A program made the position numbers and the translations under genes. Below the pieces are notes generated by a model. That model was not told the origin of the DNA and ran no database searches. It was given only the letters and a program-made list of their open reading frames with translations. A stretch of 64,000 bases of DNA from Phytophthora sp. 'mugwort' (taxonomy: Eukaryota; Oomycota; Peronosporomycetes; Peronosporales; Peronosporaceae), in contig JAUCEF010000014.1 in assembly GCA_033558025.1 (NCBI GenBank), positions 2,232,001 to 2,296,000 on the forward strand. The letters are read 5' to 3'. The first letter of the stretch is position 1; the number at the start of each line of letters is the position of its first letter. Of this stretch, positions 29,838-38,936 are shown one piece after another.

Positions 29838-30115
29838 AACGCCGCCGGATGTCGTCGCTCAAGTAGTCCTGAGCGAGAGTATGAAGGGTGATTACACTAA
29901 CATAAGGGTCTCGTCATCCTGTTCGGCATCCAAGTCTCGGACGGCGTGTCCGGATCGCACATCAACCCGATCGTGACCACGACGCTCGCGCTCTGCGGGC
30001 GGTTCGCCTGGCGCAAGGTGATCCCGTTCATCATCGACCAGATTTTAGGCGCGTTTGTAGCGGCGCTCCTGCTCTGGGCGGTCTATTGCCCCATGATTGT
30101 GACCATCGACCCTGG
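29838..30115 (+). pseudogene. Aquaporin pseudogene 2, truncated at both ends
   Basis: Family sequence begins abruptly at DVVAQVVLSESMKGDYTNI, shifts frame to VILFGIQVSDGVSGSHINPI, and continues as VTTTLALCGRFAWRKVIPFI, LGAFVAALLLWAVYCPM and VTIDP. The homology then stops and unrelated sequence follows. The first pore motif has become NPI, the first helix and the whole second half are missing, and one frameshift is present. It is a central fragment only. Confidence 0.88.
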
Positions 30116-30848
30116 CGTGGCCCGAGCTCAAGCCGAACGCCATACCAAATTGGTATTACCAATCGCCAGCAAGGAATTTCCCTTGTGCTTTTTGGTACTG
30201 GGACGTTGCCGTCTACGGTGTTGCGTTGTGGCCGTGCTCACGGAACGGCGTATGCCACGCCGGCCCCGTCAGCAGCTCTGCTGGTGATCTCGTCACGTTT
30301 TTATCTCTTGCTCAGGCCATCAACCGTCCACCTTGGCACGCGCTGCCTCAGGACGCCAAGTTGAAGCTGTAGAAGGCACGGTCTCGACCTGTTTACTGTA
30401 TATATTCAACTTGCCGTACTACGCCCTGATAGGGATGCTAATCAAAGCTGAAGCAAAAAAACTACCCACCTCACCGCCGGTAATGCGTCGAGACCGCCGA
30501 CATGGAGCTCCGAGCTCTCAGTCTAACGCTGCGGCATTTTGCCAACGCATCAGCGCGATGGCAGATGGCGATCGAAACGGAAGTGACTGACGGCACATCC
30601 TGCGCCGCACTGCGCTTGACCGTCACTGAGGCTGCAGCTGGCGCGCCGGTTTGCTCGCTTTGTCTAGCGATAATCGATTCCCCAGTGGCGAACAACTTAG
30701 TGTTGTACATGTACCAGTCTATGTAGGCATTGCCGTTCCTAGAGGATAACGAAGTCGTACAGAGTGGTTGAACTTCAAGCGATCGGGGTGCTGTCCGTGA
30801 CTGTCACCCTTACTGCCATCTCACACTTGACAGCGCTGATCCAGCCAC
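30116..30848. other. Intergenic region after aquaporin pseudogene 2
   Basis: No supported gene; short open frames lack coding character. The far end leads into the initiator of the next aquaporin. Confidence 0.3.
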
Positions 30849-30862
30849 TCACTTCCCGATTC
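30849..30862 (+). promoter_or_regulatory. Oomycete initiator-like element, aquaporin 2
   Basis: TCACTTCCCGATTC, 66 bases before the ATG at 30928. It differs at only two positions from the element before aquaporin 1, which suggests a shared promoter retained through duplication. Confidence 0.5.
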
Positions 30863-30927
30863 GCAGTGTCGGCCACAGAGCTCCTTTCATCCCTTTTCAA
30901 CCTTTGTTTTACTCAAAAGCTGACGCC

Positions 30928-31797
30928 ATGTCGGGCAACGATGACAAGATTGAGAACGGCTACGTCGGTGTGCAAGAGTCAGACGTGGTCATGAACCTCG
31001 AGCCCGCCAAGCCGTACCAAGTCAAGTCGCCGCTCTTCCGCGAGTGTCTGGCCGAGTTCCTAGGCACCATGGTCATGATCATGTTCGGTGATGGTGTTGT
31101 GGCCCAGGTCGTGCTCAGCGAAGGCACCAAGGGCGAGTACATTAACATCAACTTGTGCTGGGGCCTTGGTGTGCTCTTTGGCATCCACGTCTCGGGTGGC
31201 GTCTCGGGTGCCCACCTGAACCCGGCCGTGACCACCACGTTGGCGTGGTTCGGCCGCATGGAGTGGAGAAAGGTCCCTTATTACGTCATCTCGCAGATCC
31301 TCGGCGCCTTCGTAGCGGCGTTCATTATCTGGGTCGTATACTACCCGATGTTCGACGTGATCGACCCCGAAAAGACCTCGACGCAAGGTGTATTTGCGAC
31401 CTACCCGTACAGCAGCGACGTCCCCGTTGGCACTTGCTTCTTGACTGAAGTGGTGGGCACGGCGCTGCTCATGGGCTGCATCTTCGCTATCGGTGACGAG
31501 CTCAACAAGCCTGCGAACCCGTACACGCAGCCTGGAGCTGTGGCTCTGCTGGTGGTGGCCATTGGTATGGCTTTCGGTATGAACTCGGGCTATGCCATTA
31601 ACCCTGCGCGTGACTTTGGCCCTCGATTCTTCTCGTGGCTCGCTGGTTGGGGATCCGAGGTCTTCACGCTGCGTGATTCGTACTTCTGGGTGCCGATTGT
31701 CGGCCCGCTACTCGGCGGCCCAATTGGCGCTGGCATCTACGTCGGCCTCATTGAGCACCACCACCCGCGCCAATACAAACACCCGCTTGAGGGTTAG
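30928..31797 (+). CDS. Aquaporin/aquaglyceroporin 2 (MIP family)
   Basis: An intact 289-residue channel, the closest relative of aquaporin 1 within the cluster. NPA motifs are at 98-100 (GAHLNPAVTTTLAWF) and 225-227 (GYAINPARDFGPRFF), again with Asp after NPAR. The start MSGNDDKIENGYVGVQESDV aligns with the GYVGVQDADV region of aquaporin 1, so I use the ATG at 30928; the frame is open slightly upstream but without another ATG. The conserved tail EHHHPRQYKHPLEG is present. Expected in the plasma membrane, moving water and possibly small polyols. No frameshift or unusual residue seen. Confidence 0.93.
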   Translation: MSGNDDKIENGYVGVQESDVVMNLEPAKPYQVKSPLFRECLAEFLGTMVMIMFGDGVVAQVVLSEGTKGEYININLCWGLGVLFGIHVSGGVSGAHLNPAVTTTLAWFGRMEWRKVPYYVISQILGAFVAAFIIWVVYYPMFDVIDPEKTSTQGVFATYPYSSDVPVGTCFLTEVVGTALLMGCIFAIGDELNKPANPYTQPGAVALLVVAIGMAFGMNSGYAINPARDFGPRFFSWLAGWGSEVFTLRDSYFWVPIVGPLLGGPIGAGIYVGLIEHHHPRQYKHPLEG

Positions 31798-32172
31798 TAG
31801 GCGCCAAACATACTGTAGCTAGGATGGTGGAGACGGTTGTATAGTACAGTGTTGATCTCTTGCCAATTATCACTCTTCTCCATACTTATGTACGCAACCA
31901 TTCTACCTTATGCTTATTGTCGTGGAATCTTACCGTGAGCACATGTCAACGGCCGAGCAGACTTCCATTAAGATCAGACCGGGTGGCTAGGTGGAAACGG
32001 ATCGGATGGCGGCGCTGTCAACTCGAAAAAGAGGGCTCAAGGATCTTCTGTGCAGTATTGACGACACACAAGGCGCATATGGTACTGCTCTCTTAACGAC
32101 AACCCCGAATCAACGCAAGCTCGTACGCGTGTTGCGGTGGGAGAACGCTCGAGTCTCGCCACACTCACTCCA
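31798..32172. other. Spacer and leader before aquaporin 3
   Basis: No separate gene. The aquaporin 3 frame stays open back to about 31990, but this part has no family similarity and no aligned start. Confidence 0.4.
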
Positions 32173-32187
32173 TCACTTTTCGTTTTC
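32173..32187 (+). promoter_or_regulatory. Oomycete initiator-like element, aquaporin 3
   Basis: TCACTTTTCGTTTTC lies 62 bases before the ATG at 32249, matching the position and pattern of the elements before aquaporins 1 and 2. It supports the downstream ATG as start. Confidence 0.45.
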
Positions 32188-32248
32188 ACGGCGATCTCCA
32201 CAGTTCGTCGTATTTTACTGTCTTCACCAGAAGACTTACGTCCAAGTT

Positions 32249-33151
32249 ATGATTCGTGACAGCATTGACAAGATGGAAGCAATGCTTCGAGGCAGCGCGA
32301 GCAAGATGGACAGCAACTACCTGGCCGAACCCGACGTGCCCATGATGTCGACGGTGCCGGCCCCCGCTGGCGCGTATCAGGCCAAGTCGCCACTGGCCCG
32401 CGAGATCATGGCCGAGTTCCTCGGTATGCTGGTCTTCATGTCATTCGGCATCGGCGTCGTCGCCCAAGTCGTGCTGAGTGAGGGCACAAAAGGCGACTTC
32501 CTTAGCATTAACCTGTGCTGGGGTCTCGCGGTTCTCTTTGGTATCCACGTTTGCGGTGGTGTCTCCGGCGCGCACTTAAACCCCGCAGTGACTGTGTCGC
32601 TTGCACTGTTCCGCCGGTTTGAATGGAAAAAGGTCCCGTTCTACGTGGGCGCTCAACTACTGGGGGCTTTTGCAGCCTCGGCCATTGTCTGCACAGTGTA
32701 CACCCCACTGATCAACGTCGCGGACCCACACAAGACGAGCACACAGGGCATTTTTGCCACGTATCCGTACAGCGACGACGTCCCCACGGGCACGTGCTTC
32801 CTGACTGAGGTCGTGGGCTCTGCACTTCTTGTTGGCTGCCTCTTTGCCATCGGAGATGAGATGAACAAGCCTGCTAGCCCGTACTCGCAGCCTGGAGCGG
32901 TGGCTCTTTTGGTGGTGGCCATCGGAATGGCCTTCGGGATGAACACCGGCTACGCTATCAACCCAGCCCGCGACCTTGGCCCGCGCCTCTTTTCGCTCTG
33001 TGCTGGCTGGGGCACCAACGTGTTCACACTGAGCGACTCGTACTTCTGGGTGCCGATTATAGCTCCGATGCTAGGAGGTCCTATTGGCGCCGGCATGTAC
33101 GTCGTCCTAGTGGAGCAGCATCACCCCGTCGAGTATGGTCAACGTGCGTAA
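32249..33151 (+). CDS. Aquaporin/aquaglyceroporin 3 (MIP family)
   Basis: An intact channel of 300 residues from the ATG at 32249. Pore motifs are NPA 111-113 (GAHLNPAVTVSLAL) and NPA 238-240 (GYAINPARDLGPRLF). It is more divergent than copies 1 and 2: GIGVVAQ replaces GDGVVAQ in the first helix, the N-terminal tail is methionine-rich, and the C-terminus is EQHHPVEYGQRA. Two further in-frame ATGs (32273, 32279) could also serve. The reading frame is open to about 31990 upstream, but that part lacks family similarity and crosses the probable initiator, so I exclude it. Confidence 0.9.
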   Translation: MIRDSIDKMEAMLRGSASKMDSNYLAEPDVPMMSTVPAPAGAYQAKSPLAREIMAEFLGMLVFMSFGIGVVAQVVLSEGTKGDFLSINLCWGLAVLFGIHVCGGVSGAHLNPAVTVSLALFRRFEWKKVPFYVGAQLLGAFAASAIVCTVYTPLINVADPHKTSTQGIFATYPYSDDVPTGTCFLTEVVGSALLVGCLFAIGDEMNKPASPYSQPGAVALLVVAIGMAFGMNTGYAINPARDLGPRLFSLCAGWGTNVFTLSDSYFWVPIIAPMLGGPIGAGMYVVLVEQHHPVEYGQRA

Positions 33152-34006
33152 GAGCTCGCTGTGTCCTATATATATAAAGTTAAGTAAAAAGTCACGTCCG
33201 CTTTAAGTTTGAAAGACTTTGCGTATGTTTGCTGGACCTTCACGTTGGAGTACACGGCTCACCATGCGTGAGCGCTACTGGGGCGGGGATGGGTGTGTAC
33301 ATGTACTCAAGGCAACCATCACGAACCGGTCATCGAGCATCCTGAGTTGGTACCGTTGAAGCTCAACAACCGGATCAAGTTGGGCTCCTGAAGATAACAA
33401 GATCTATGTGTAGTTGATAGTGATCAGGTGGCCATCGCCTAGTGGACTGCATTTCATTGCTATTGGTCCGACTTGTTGACTAGACAGTACCTGCGTTGGG
33501 CTGCCTCACTTTGTCAATGCAGTGCTCAGCGTTACAACATATTTCCCCCGTCATTGCCCCCCAGAATCTTGAAGAGCTGCAAGCCAAGCCAGCTTTCACT
33601 GTTGACTTAACACTTCTCGCTAGACGTTCCGTGACCTGCCACAGCCACAATGCGATACATTCTCAGCTCTATTGTAGTGACGGCACGGCCTGCAGGGCCG
33701 GATAGCCATCCCATCTCTCCTCAAGCTGAGCTCCGTTTTCGTACAAAGGTAATACCGGTACCGTTCGCTATACAGATGATCGTCATTGTGCCGGTTTAAC
33801 ATGGTGACCACCCGCCAAGATGCAAGAGTACGTGGTTTAACATGGTGACACCCCACCAAGATGCAAGAGTGTGTAGAAAAGGAAGCGCTTTGGATTCTTC
33901 ATGTTAGCAACTCTACACGCCGGCAACGATTCAACTCTCTTACGTGCATTGGCCGCGGCACTTGTCGCTCCGAATGCTTCTTAAGCGTTGGCCACCATAA
34001 CATGCC
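33152..34006. other. Intergenic region with possible aquaporin tail relic and tandem repeat
   Basis: Holds no intact gene. Around 33236-33391 a weak C-terminal aquaporin-like relic can be read (FTLEYTAHH, GMGVYM, then NHHEPVIEHPELVPL in another frame). A 41-bp tandem pair lies at 33793-33874. Confidence 0.35.
33793..33874. repeat. 41-bp tandem duplication
   Basis: Two adjacent copies of a unit starting GGTTTAACATGGTGAC and containing CCAAGATGCAAGAGT; copy 1 at 33793-33833, copy 2 at 33834-33874. They differ at about five positions. Confidence 0.85.
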
Positions 34007-34999
34007 TTAGAAGTGGAACTGCTCGCCTTGCTTGCGCACCACCGTCGCCTTCTGCGGGTGGTGGTAGCCGACAAGCGCCACGTACACGAGGCCGCCGAGC
34101 GCACCACCGACGGTCGGGGCCACGATCGGCACCCAGAAGTAGTAATGGTTGAGTGAGAACACGTGCGAGCCCCAGCCGGCCGTCAGCATCATGAGGCGAG
34201 GGCCGAAGTCGCGCGCCGGGTTAATGGCACAACCGGTATTGACACTGAAGGCCATGCCGATACCGACGACCAGCAGTGCCACGGTGCTGGGGGCGCTGAA
34301 CGGGCTGGCCGGGCGGTTATGCTGGTCCAGCACGGAGAAGATGCCGCCCACCAGCAGCGCCGACGCGAACATCTCGGTCAGGAAGGCGGTAGAATTGGAC
34401 ACGTGCTCGTTCGGGTACGTCGCGAAGAGGGCGTGCGTCGTCTCGCGCTCCGGGTCGGCGACGTTGAGTAGCGGCTGGTAGAGCACGTAGATGAACAGAG
34501 CAGCCAGGTAGGCGGCCAGCGTCTGCGCGGCCACGTAGCCCGGCACCTTTTTCAATGGAAACATGCCAAACAAGGCCGCGGTGGTCGTAATGGACGGGTT
34601 TAGGTGCGCGCCCGATACACCACCAGCGATATGGATGCCAAACAGCACGCCGATACCCCAGCCGAACACAATTTGCGTGAAGTCACCGTACTTGTGGTCG
34701 CTCAGGATGGACTGACACGTCGCGCCTAGGCCAAAGCTCATCATGACGAAGACAGCCACGAACTCGGCAAAGAGTTCGCGCACGTACGAGTTCTTGAGCG
34801 CGAAGCGGCTCGGATTGACGGGATTTCCGCCATTCACTGCCGTCTCTTGAGCCTCAAGGTCCATGTAGCCGTGCTCGGTCTTGTCCGCCGTGTGTGAGGG
34901 CGTTGGCATCGTGGAGCTCGAGAGCTTGACTGGAACGGAAATGTCCGAGCTGTGTGGTGAATTGGAAAATGAGCTTCCCGATGACAGGCCACACTCCAT
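34007..34999 (-). CDS. Divergent aquaporin 4 with NPS/NPA pore motifs
   Basis: A 330-residue MIP on the opposite strand to the other copies. The first pore motif is NPS (134-136, GAHLNPSITTTAAL) instead of NPA; the second is normal (NPA 260-262, GCAINPARDFGPRLM). The N-terminal tail is longer (about 70 residues, serine-rich, MECGLSSGSSFSNSPHSSDI), and the C-terminus ends in KATVVRKQGEQFHF rather than the cluster's KHPL tail. The first helix lacks the GDGVVAQVVL sequence shared by the others (FGLGATCQSIL). The NPS variant and altered first half suggest changed selectivity or regulation, but the substrate cannot be read from sequence. Confidence 0.9.
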   Translation of the reverse strand: MECGLSSGSSFSNSPHSSDISVPVKLSSSTMPTPSHTADKTEHGYMDLEAQETAVNGGNPVNPSRFALKNSYVRELFAEFVAVFVMMSFGLGATCQSILSDHKYGDFTQIVFGWGIGVLFGIHIAGGVSGAHLNPSITTTAALFGMFPLKKVPGYVAAQTLAAYLAALFIYVLYQPLLNVADPERETTHALFATYPNEHVSNSTAFLTEMFASALLVGGIFSVLDQHNRPASPFSAPSTVALLVVGIGMAFSVNTGCAINPARDFGPRLMMLTAGWGSHVFSLNHYYFWVPIVAPTVGGALGGLVYVALVGYHHPQKATVVRKQGEQFHF

Positions 35000-36225
35000 T
35001 TATACGCTCTAGTTTGACAAAGATTAACGGGCGAGCCTTACCACCAAACTGACGGTATTCGTATCTGTAGCAATCGGTCAAAGATCATGTTGAAGTTCAA
35101 TGGCTCTGTAGAGGTCCATTGGCCGAGCACTGCAACGGAGACTTGCTCTTATTTGCCATCAACTTCAAGGCACGTCCAAGGATACGGGATCCCGCGGGAC
35201 TTCAAACGACCTGATGAACAGCAGCCTGAAGTATCAAGGTAGTAATGTCAGCATCAGCTATGCGGGAGTAGCGCCACAGAGCATACTCGTAGATATCCAT
35301 CGACCCTCAAGAGCTGCGCTCATTTGCCTTTGGTGGCCAAGATGAGAAGTCGGCCAAAAGACCAGGCCGCACTAAACACCGATCGCCGTGATCGACCGGC
35401 TTCAACTCGGCAACTTACCGGCATCCATGTTGAAGCTGCTGGAACACCCCTTCACGGTGCAGATCGCGCCAGTCGTCGGCTCGGAAACTGTTGACGTTGA
35501 CAATACCTGGCACAAGAGCATCCTCCAGTCAGAGTCATGACGACTGGTAGGTACCGGGCTGGTACCGGTACTGGCACAGCAAGGCAACTTCAACACTTGC
35601 CGCACAACTTGTGGCACAAGACGCTGTGCACGTGTAAGGACTTCAAATCACACACCAGGCACTCGAAGCGGTGCCACACGGCAGCCACCATTCCAGCCCA
35701 TCGCCGCGATGATCGCGGCCTAGCAGCCACCGAAAAGTGTTGACGTTGACAGTTTTTTCATTCGACCCAAGCTGACGATCAGCGTCCAGGCTAGACCACA
35801 AAAAAATTGAACGCGACAAGCAGCGAATAAACGGAATATGAGGCCATATTCAAATCCACTGTGTCTCCTCTCCGCAATAAGCGGTCGGGCGCGCTCGATA
35901 CGTGGGGCGTGATACCCGCCGTGCAGCGTCAGCGCAGCCGATCCTCAGCCTCCTCAGCGTCAATAACCCCTGCCCCATCGATGTACCTATATGCGTAGCA
36001 TGGCCCTCGTGCCAAGATATTAATAACATCCTGGGCTAAGTGGATCACTCCGTGATCGGACGCTACCGGTATTCGCCAGCGATAGAAATCATTGGTGCGT
36101 TCCTAGGTCGACCACAAAGTAGTCGACTTAGTGTACACACACCAAATACTAAATTGGCGTATGTCACATAAGGCGTCTTCGACACCAGCGCACTCTTCAA
36201 GCCTCTCACCCCAGCCTCGGGCGCC
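35000..36225. other. Intergenic region between aquaporin 4 and HBS1
   Basis: About 1.2 kb with no supported gene. A plus-strand stretch at about 35405-35540 (LPASMLKLLEHPFTVQIAPV) is open but unrecognised. GTACCGG/CCGGTACT words occur at 35545-35580. It should contain the divergent promoters of aquaporin 4 (minus) and HBS1 (plus). Confidence 0.35.
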
Positions 36226-38771
36226 ATGTCCCGCCACCGCAACGTACGCAACCGCGCGTACTCATACGAGGATGAAGGTAGACTCTCACGTACTTCTGCA
36301 TCTGTTTTGCTTTCCCCCTAACGTCGCATTCCTCTCCTCAGATTATGACGAATACTTCGACGACTGCGAACCCAATTCACCCAACTCCAGTAAGGGCCAA
36401 CATGTTGCCACATATTTTTACAATACCACAATTACTAACTTATACTTGCCACATCTAACGTGACCTTACTCATCCAGATGAGTTCATGTACCGCCGGGAC
36501 TCCCCCAGCCGCCAGAGGTCCGTCTTCTCCTTTGTGCAGCAGGAGGAGACCGAATACGAGCACCAACTGGACCAGGAGCTGACCAACACCACTATTCACG
36601 ACCCAGGAGATGGCGCAATCCTGGACGCTATGGTGCCACAGGTGCAGCAGGCCGTGGGCAGCAGGTTCTCCGCTCAGCAGATCACCCAGGAGCTCCGCAG
36701 TGCCAATTACGACCTGGACAAGACGGTGGTGGCTCTGTTGGAGAAGGGCAAGGCTTCGGTCGCAGCTGGTGGCGTACTGCCGCTTCAGATCCAGATCCCC
36801 AGGCTTGACGCCGTGGCGCTGGCAATTGGCAACGAGGACAAGAAGGAACCCAGACCAACGAAGGAGATCGTGATGCCCGCTCCAGCTAAAGGCAAGGCGA
36901 TGGCGATTGGCGGCGCGATGCCGCCATCGCCAAAGAAGTCAAACGAGGAAGAGAAGAAGCCTCGCATGTCGGCGGCGGAGGCGGTTAATGCTGCTCCGGC
37001 GATCTCACGTGCCCAGACGCAGTTTACACCAGCCGAGAAGAAGGCGTTTGAGCGCGCCGAGATAAAGACACAGGAACAGGCGGCCAAGCTGGAGGAGGAG
37101 GCGCGCACTGGAGGCAAGACCAAGATCAGCATGGTGGTGATTGGACACGTCGATGCAGGTAAGAGTACCATTACGGGCCACTTGCTGTACAAACTGGGCT
37201 ACGTGAGCAAGCGGCTCATGCACAAGTACGAAAAGGAGTCGCGTGAGGCCGGCAAGTCGTCGTTTGCGTACGCCTGGGTCATGGATGCTGACGAAGAAGA
37301 GCGCTCGCGTGGTGTCACTATGGACGTGGGCACGAGCCACTTTGAAACCGTGACCAAGCACGTGACGCTGCTGGATGCTCCGGGACATCGTGATTTCATC
37401 CCGAAGATGATTGCGGGAGCTGCACAGGCAGACGTTGCTGTGCTGGTCGTGCCAGCAGTGACTGGCGAGTTTGAGGCGGCTTTCGAGAACTCTGGACAAA
37501 CCAAGGAGCATACACTGCTTGTGCGAAGTCTCGGCGTCTCGCAGATGGTCGTCGCGGTCAACAAGATGGATATGGTAAGCTCCTTGCCATTGGAAATCTG
37601 CTCGCTTTGTACTCAGACTCACGTTTCGATTCTTACCACAGGTTGACTGGGATAAGGAGCGCTTTGACAACATCGTAAAGTCGCTCTCCACATTCCTCCA
37701 GGGTGCGGGATTCCGCCCGAAGAACCTGCGCTTCGTTCCTCTCAGTGGCATGACTGGTGCCAATCTGGAAAAGACTGGTGGAGTCAAGGAATGCTCTTGG
37801 TACTCGGGTCCCTCTTTGGTCGAGGCCATCGGTACGTAGCCATCAATAACAGGCCAGCGGCGTGTTCCACGAGGTGACTGACGTTAAATCGCTATGTACG
37901 CAGACACATTTGCTCCCCCTCAGCGCCAGATCTCCAAACCTTTCCGTATGACGGTCTCAGACGTGTCGAAGTCCATGAGTCTGGGTCAAACCATCTCAGG
38001 TCGAGTCTACGCTGGTGCTGCCGCAGTAGGCAATTCGGTAAGTCTTCTTGTGTGAACGAATACGTATATCTATCTACTCGGTGTTTACTCGAATTATTTG
38101 TTATCATTGCAGTTCCTCTTGATGCCAATTGGACTCCCTTTGACAGTAAAAGGTAAGCACTGTGAAACTTGGTGACAATTTTGTTCTCGTTGTAGATACA
38201 TAACAATGTAAATTCCCGTTTGATCATTGTAGGAATGGAGCAAGATGGCGAGATTTGCACACTTGCTCGCGCCGGAGATACTATTGAGATGGGAGTCACT
38301 GGAATTGACCCGTCGGCACTAACGTATGAACAGATGCCATTGATGTCCCAGTAGTATTTCTATGCCAAGTCTAACTTATTTACTCTTGCATGCGCTTCTC
38401 GCAGTACTGGCAGCATTCTGTGCTCCATTGCGTCACCGGTCCAGCTCGCCAAGAAGTTTGAGGCCAAGATCATGACGATGCCGGCGGTGGAGGTTCCGCT
38501 GGTGAAAGGAACGTACGTGACGATCCACATGCATAACGTGGACGAGCCTGTGAACATCACACGGCTCGTGAGCATCCTGAGTAAGACCGGTGAGGTGGAG
38601 AAGAAGAAGCCGCGTTGCATCACCCGCGAGCGCTCGGCCATGGTACAGATCACGTGTCATCGCAAGATTTGCCTCGAGGAGTTCGCTAACTACCGTCAGC
38701 TTGGACGCTTCACGTTGCGCGATCGCGGCAAAACGCTCGCGGCTGGCATCATAACGCAGATTATCGCTTAG
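36226..38771 (+). CDS. HBS1: HBS1-like ribosome rescue GTPase
   Basis: A translational GTPase of the eRF3/HBS1 group that partners Pelota (Dom34) to release stalled ribosomes. I resolve eight exons: 36226-36277, 36342-36389, 36478-37574, 37642-37831, 37904-38037, 38113-38152, 38233-38323 and 38405-38771. All have GT-AG borders, and they total 2,019 nt (672 residues). The start [20 protein letters not shown] matches the conserved HBS1 N-terminus. A UBA-like helical region follows ([14 protein letters not shown]). The G domain shows [18 protein letters not shown] and NKMD motifs, with GVTMDV in switch I. The end has EF-Tu-like barrels 2 and 3 ([36 protein letters not shown]). The N-terminus and barrels distinguish it from eEF1A and eRF3. 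Confidence 0.92.
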
Positions 38772-38936
38772 TGCGAATAGCATCAGCTCTAAACTGTCAA
38801 GGCCGCTATAGATCGATCGATAAGAGATGAGTTTTAAACACCCAAAACTGATGAAATGCTAAGTACAGGGCCTACCAGCAATCGTTATTTTGCTCGAGTG
38901 ACGTCACCTCTGCATGCAGATAACCCGTCTTGTTGT

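Noticed and set aside
31991..32248. 86-residue N-terminal extension of aquaporin 3
   Set aside because: No family similarity, no aligned start, and a probable transcription initiator lies inside it.
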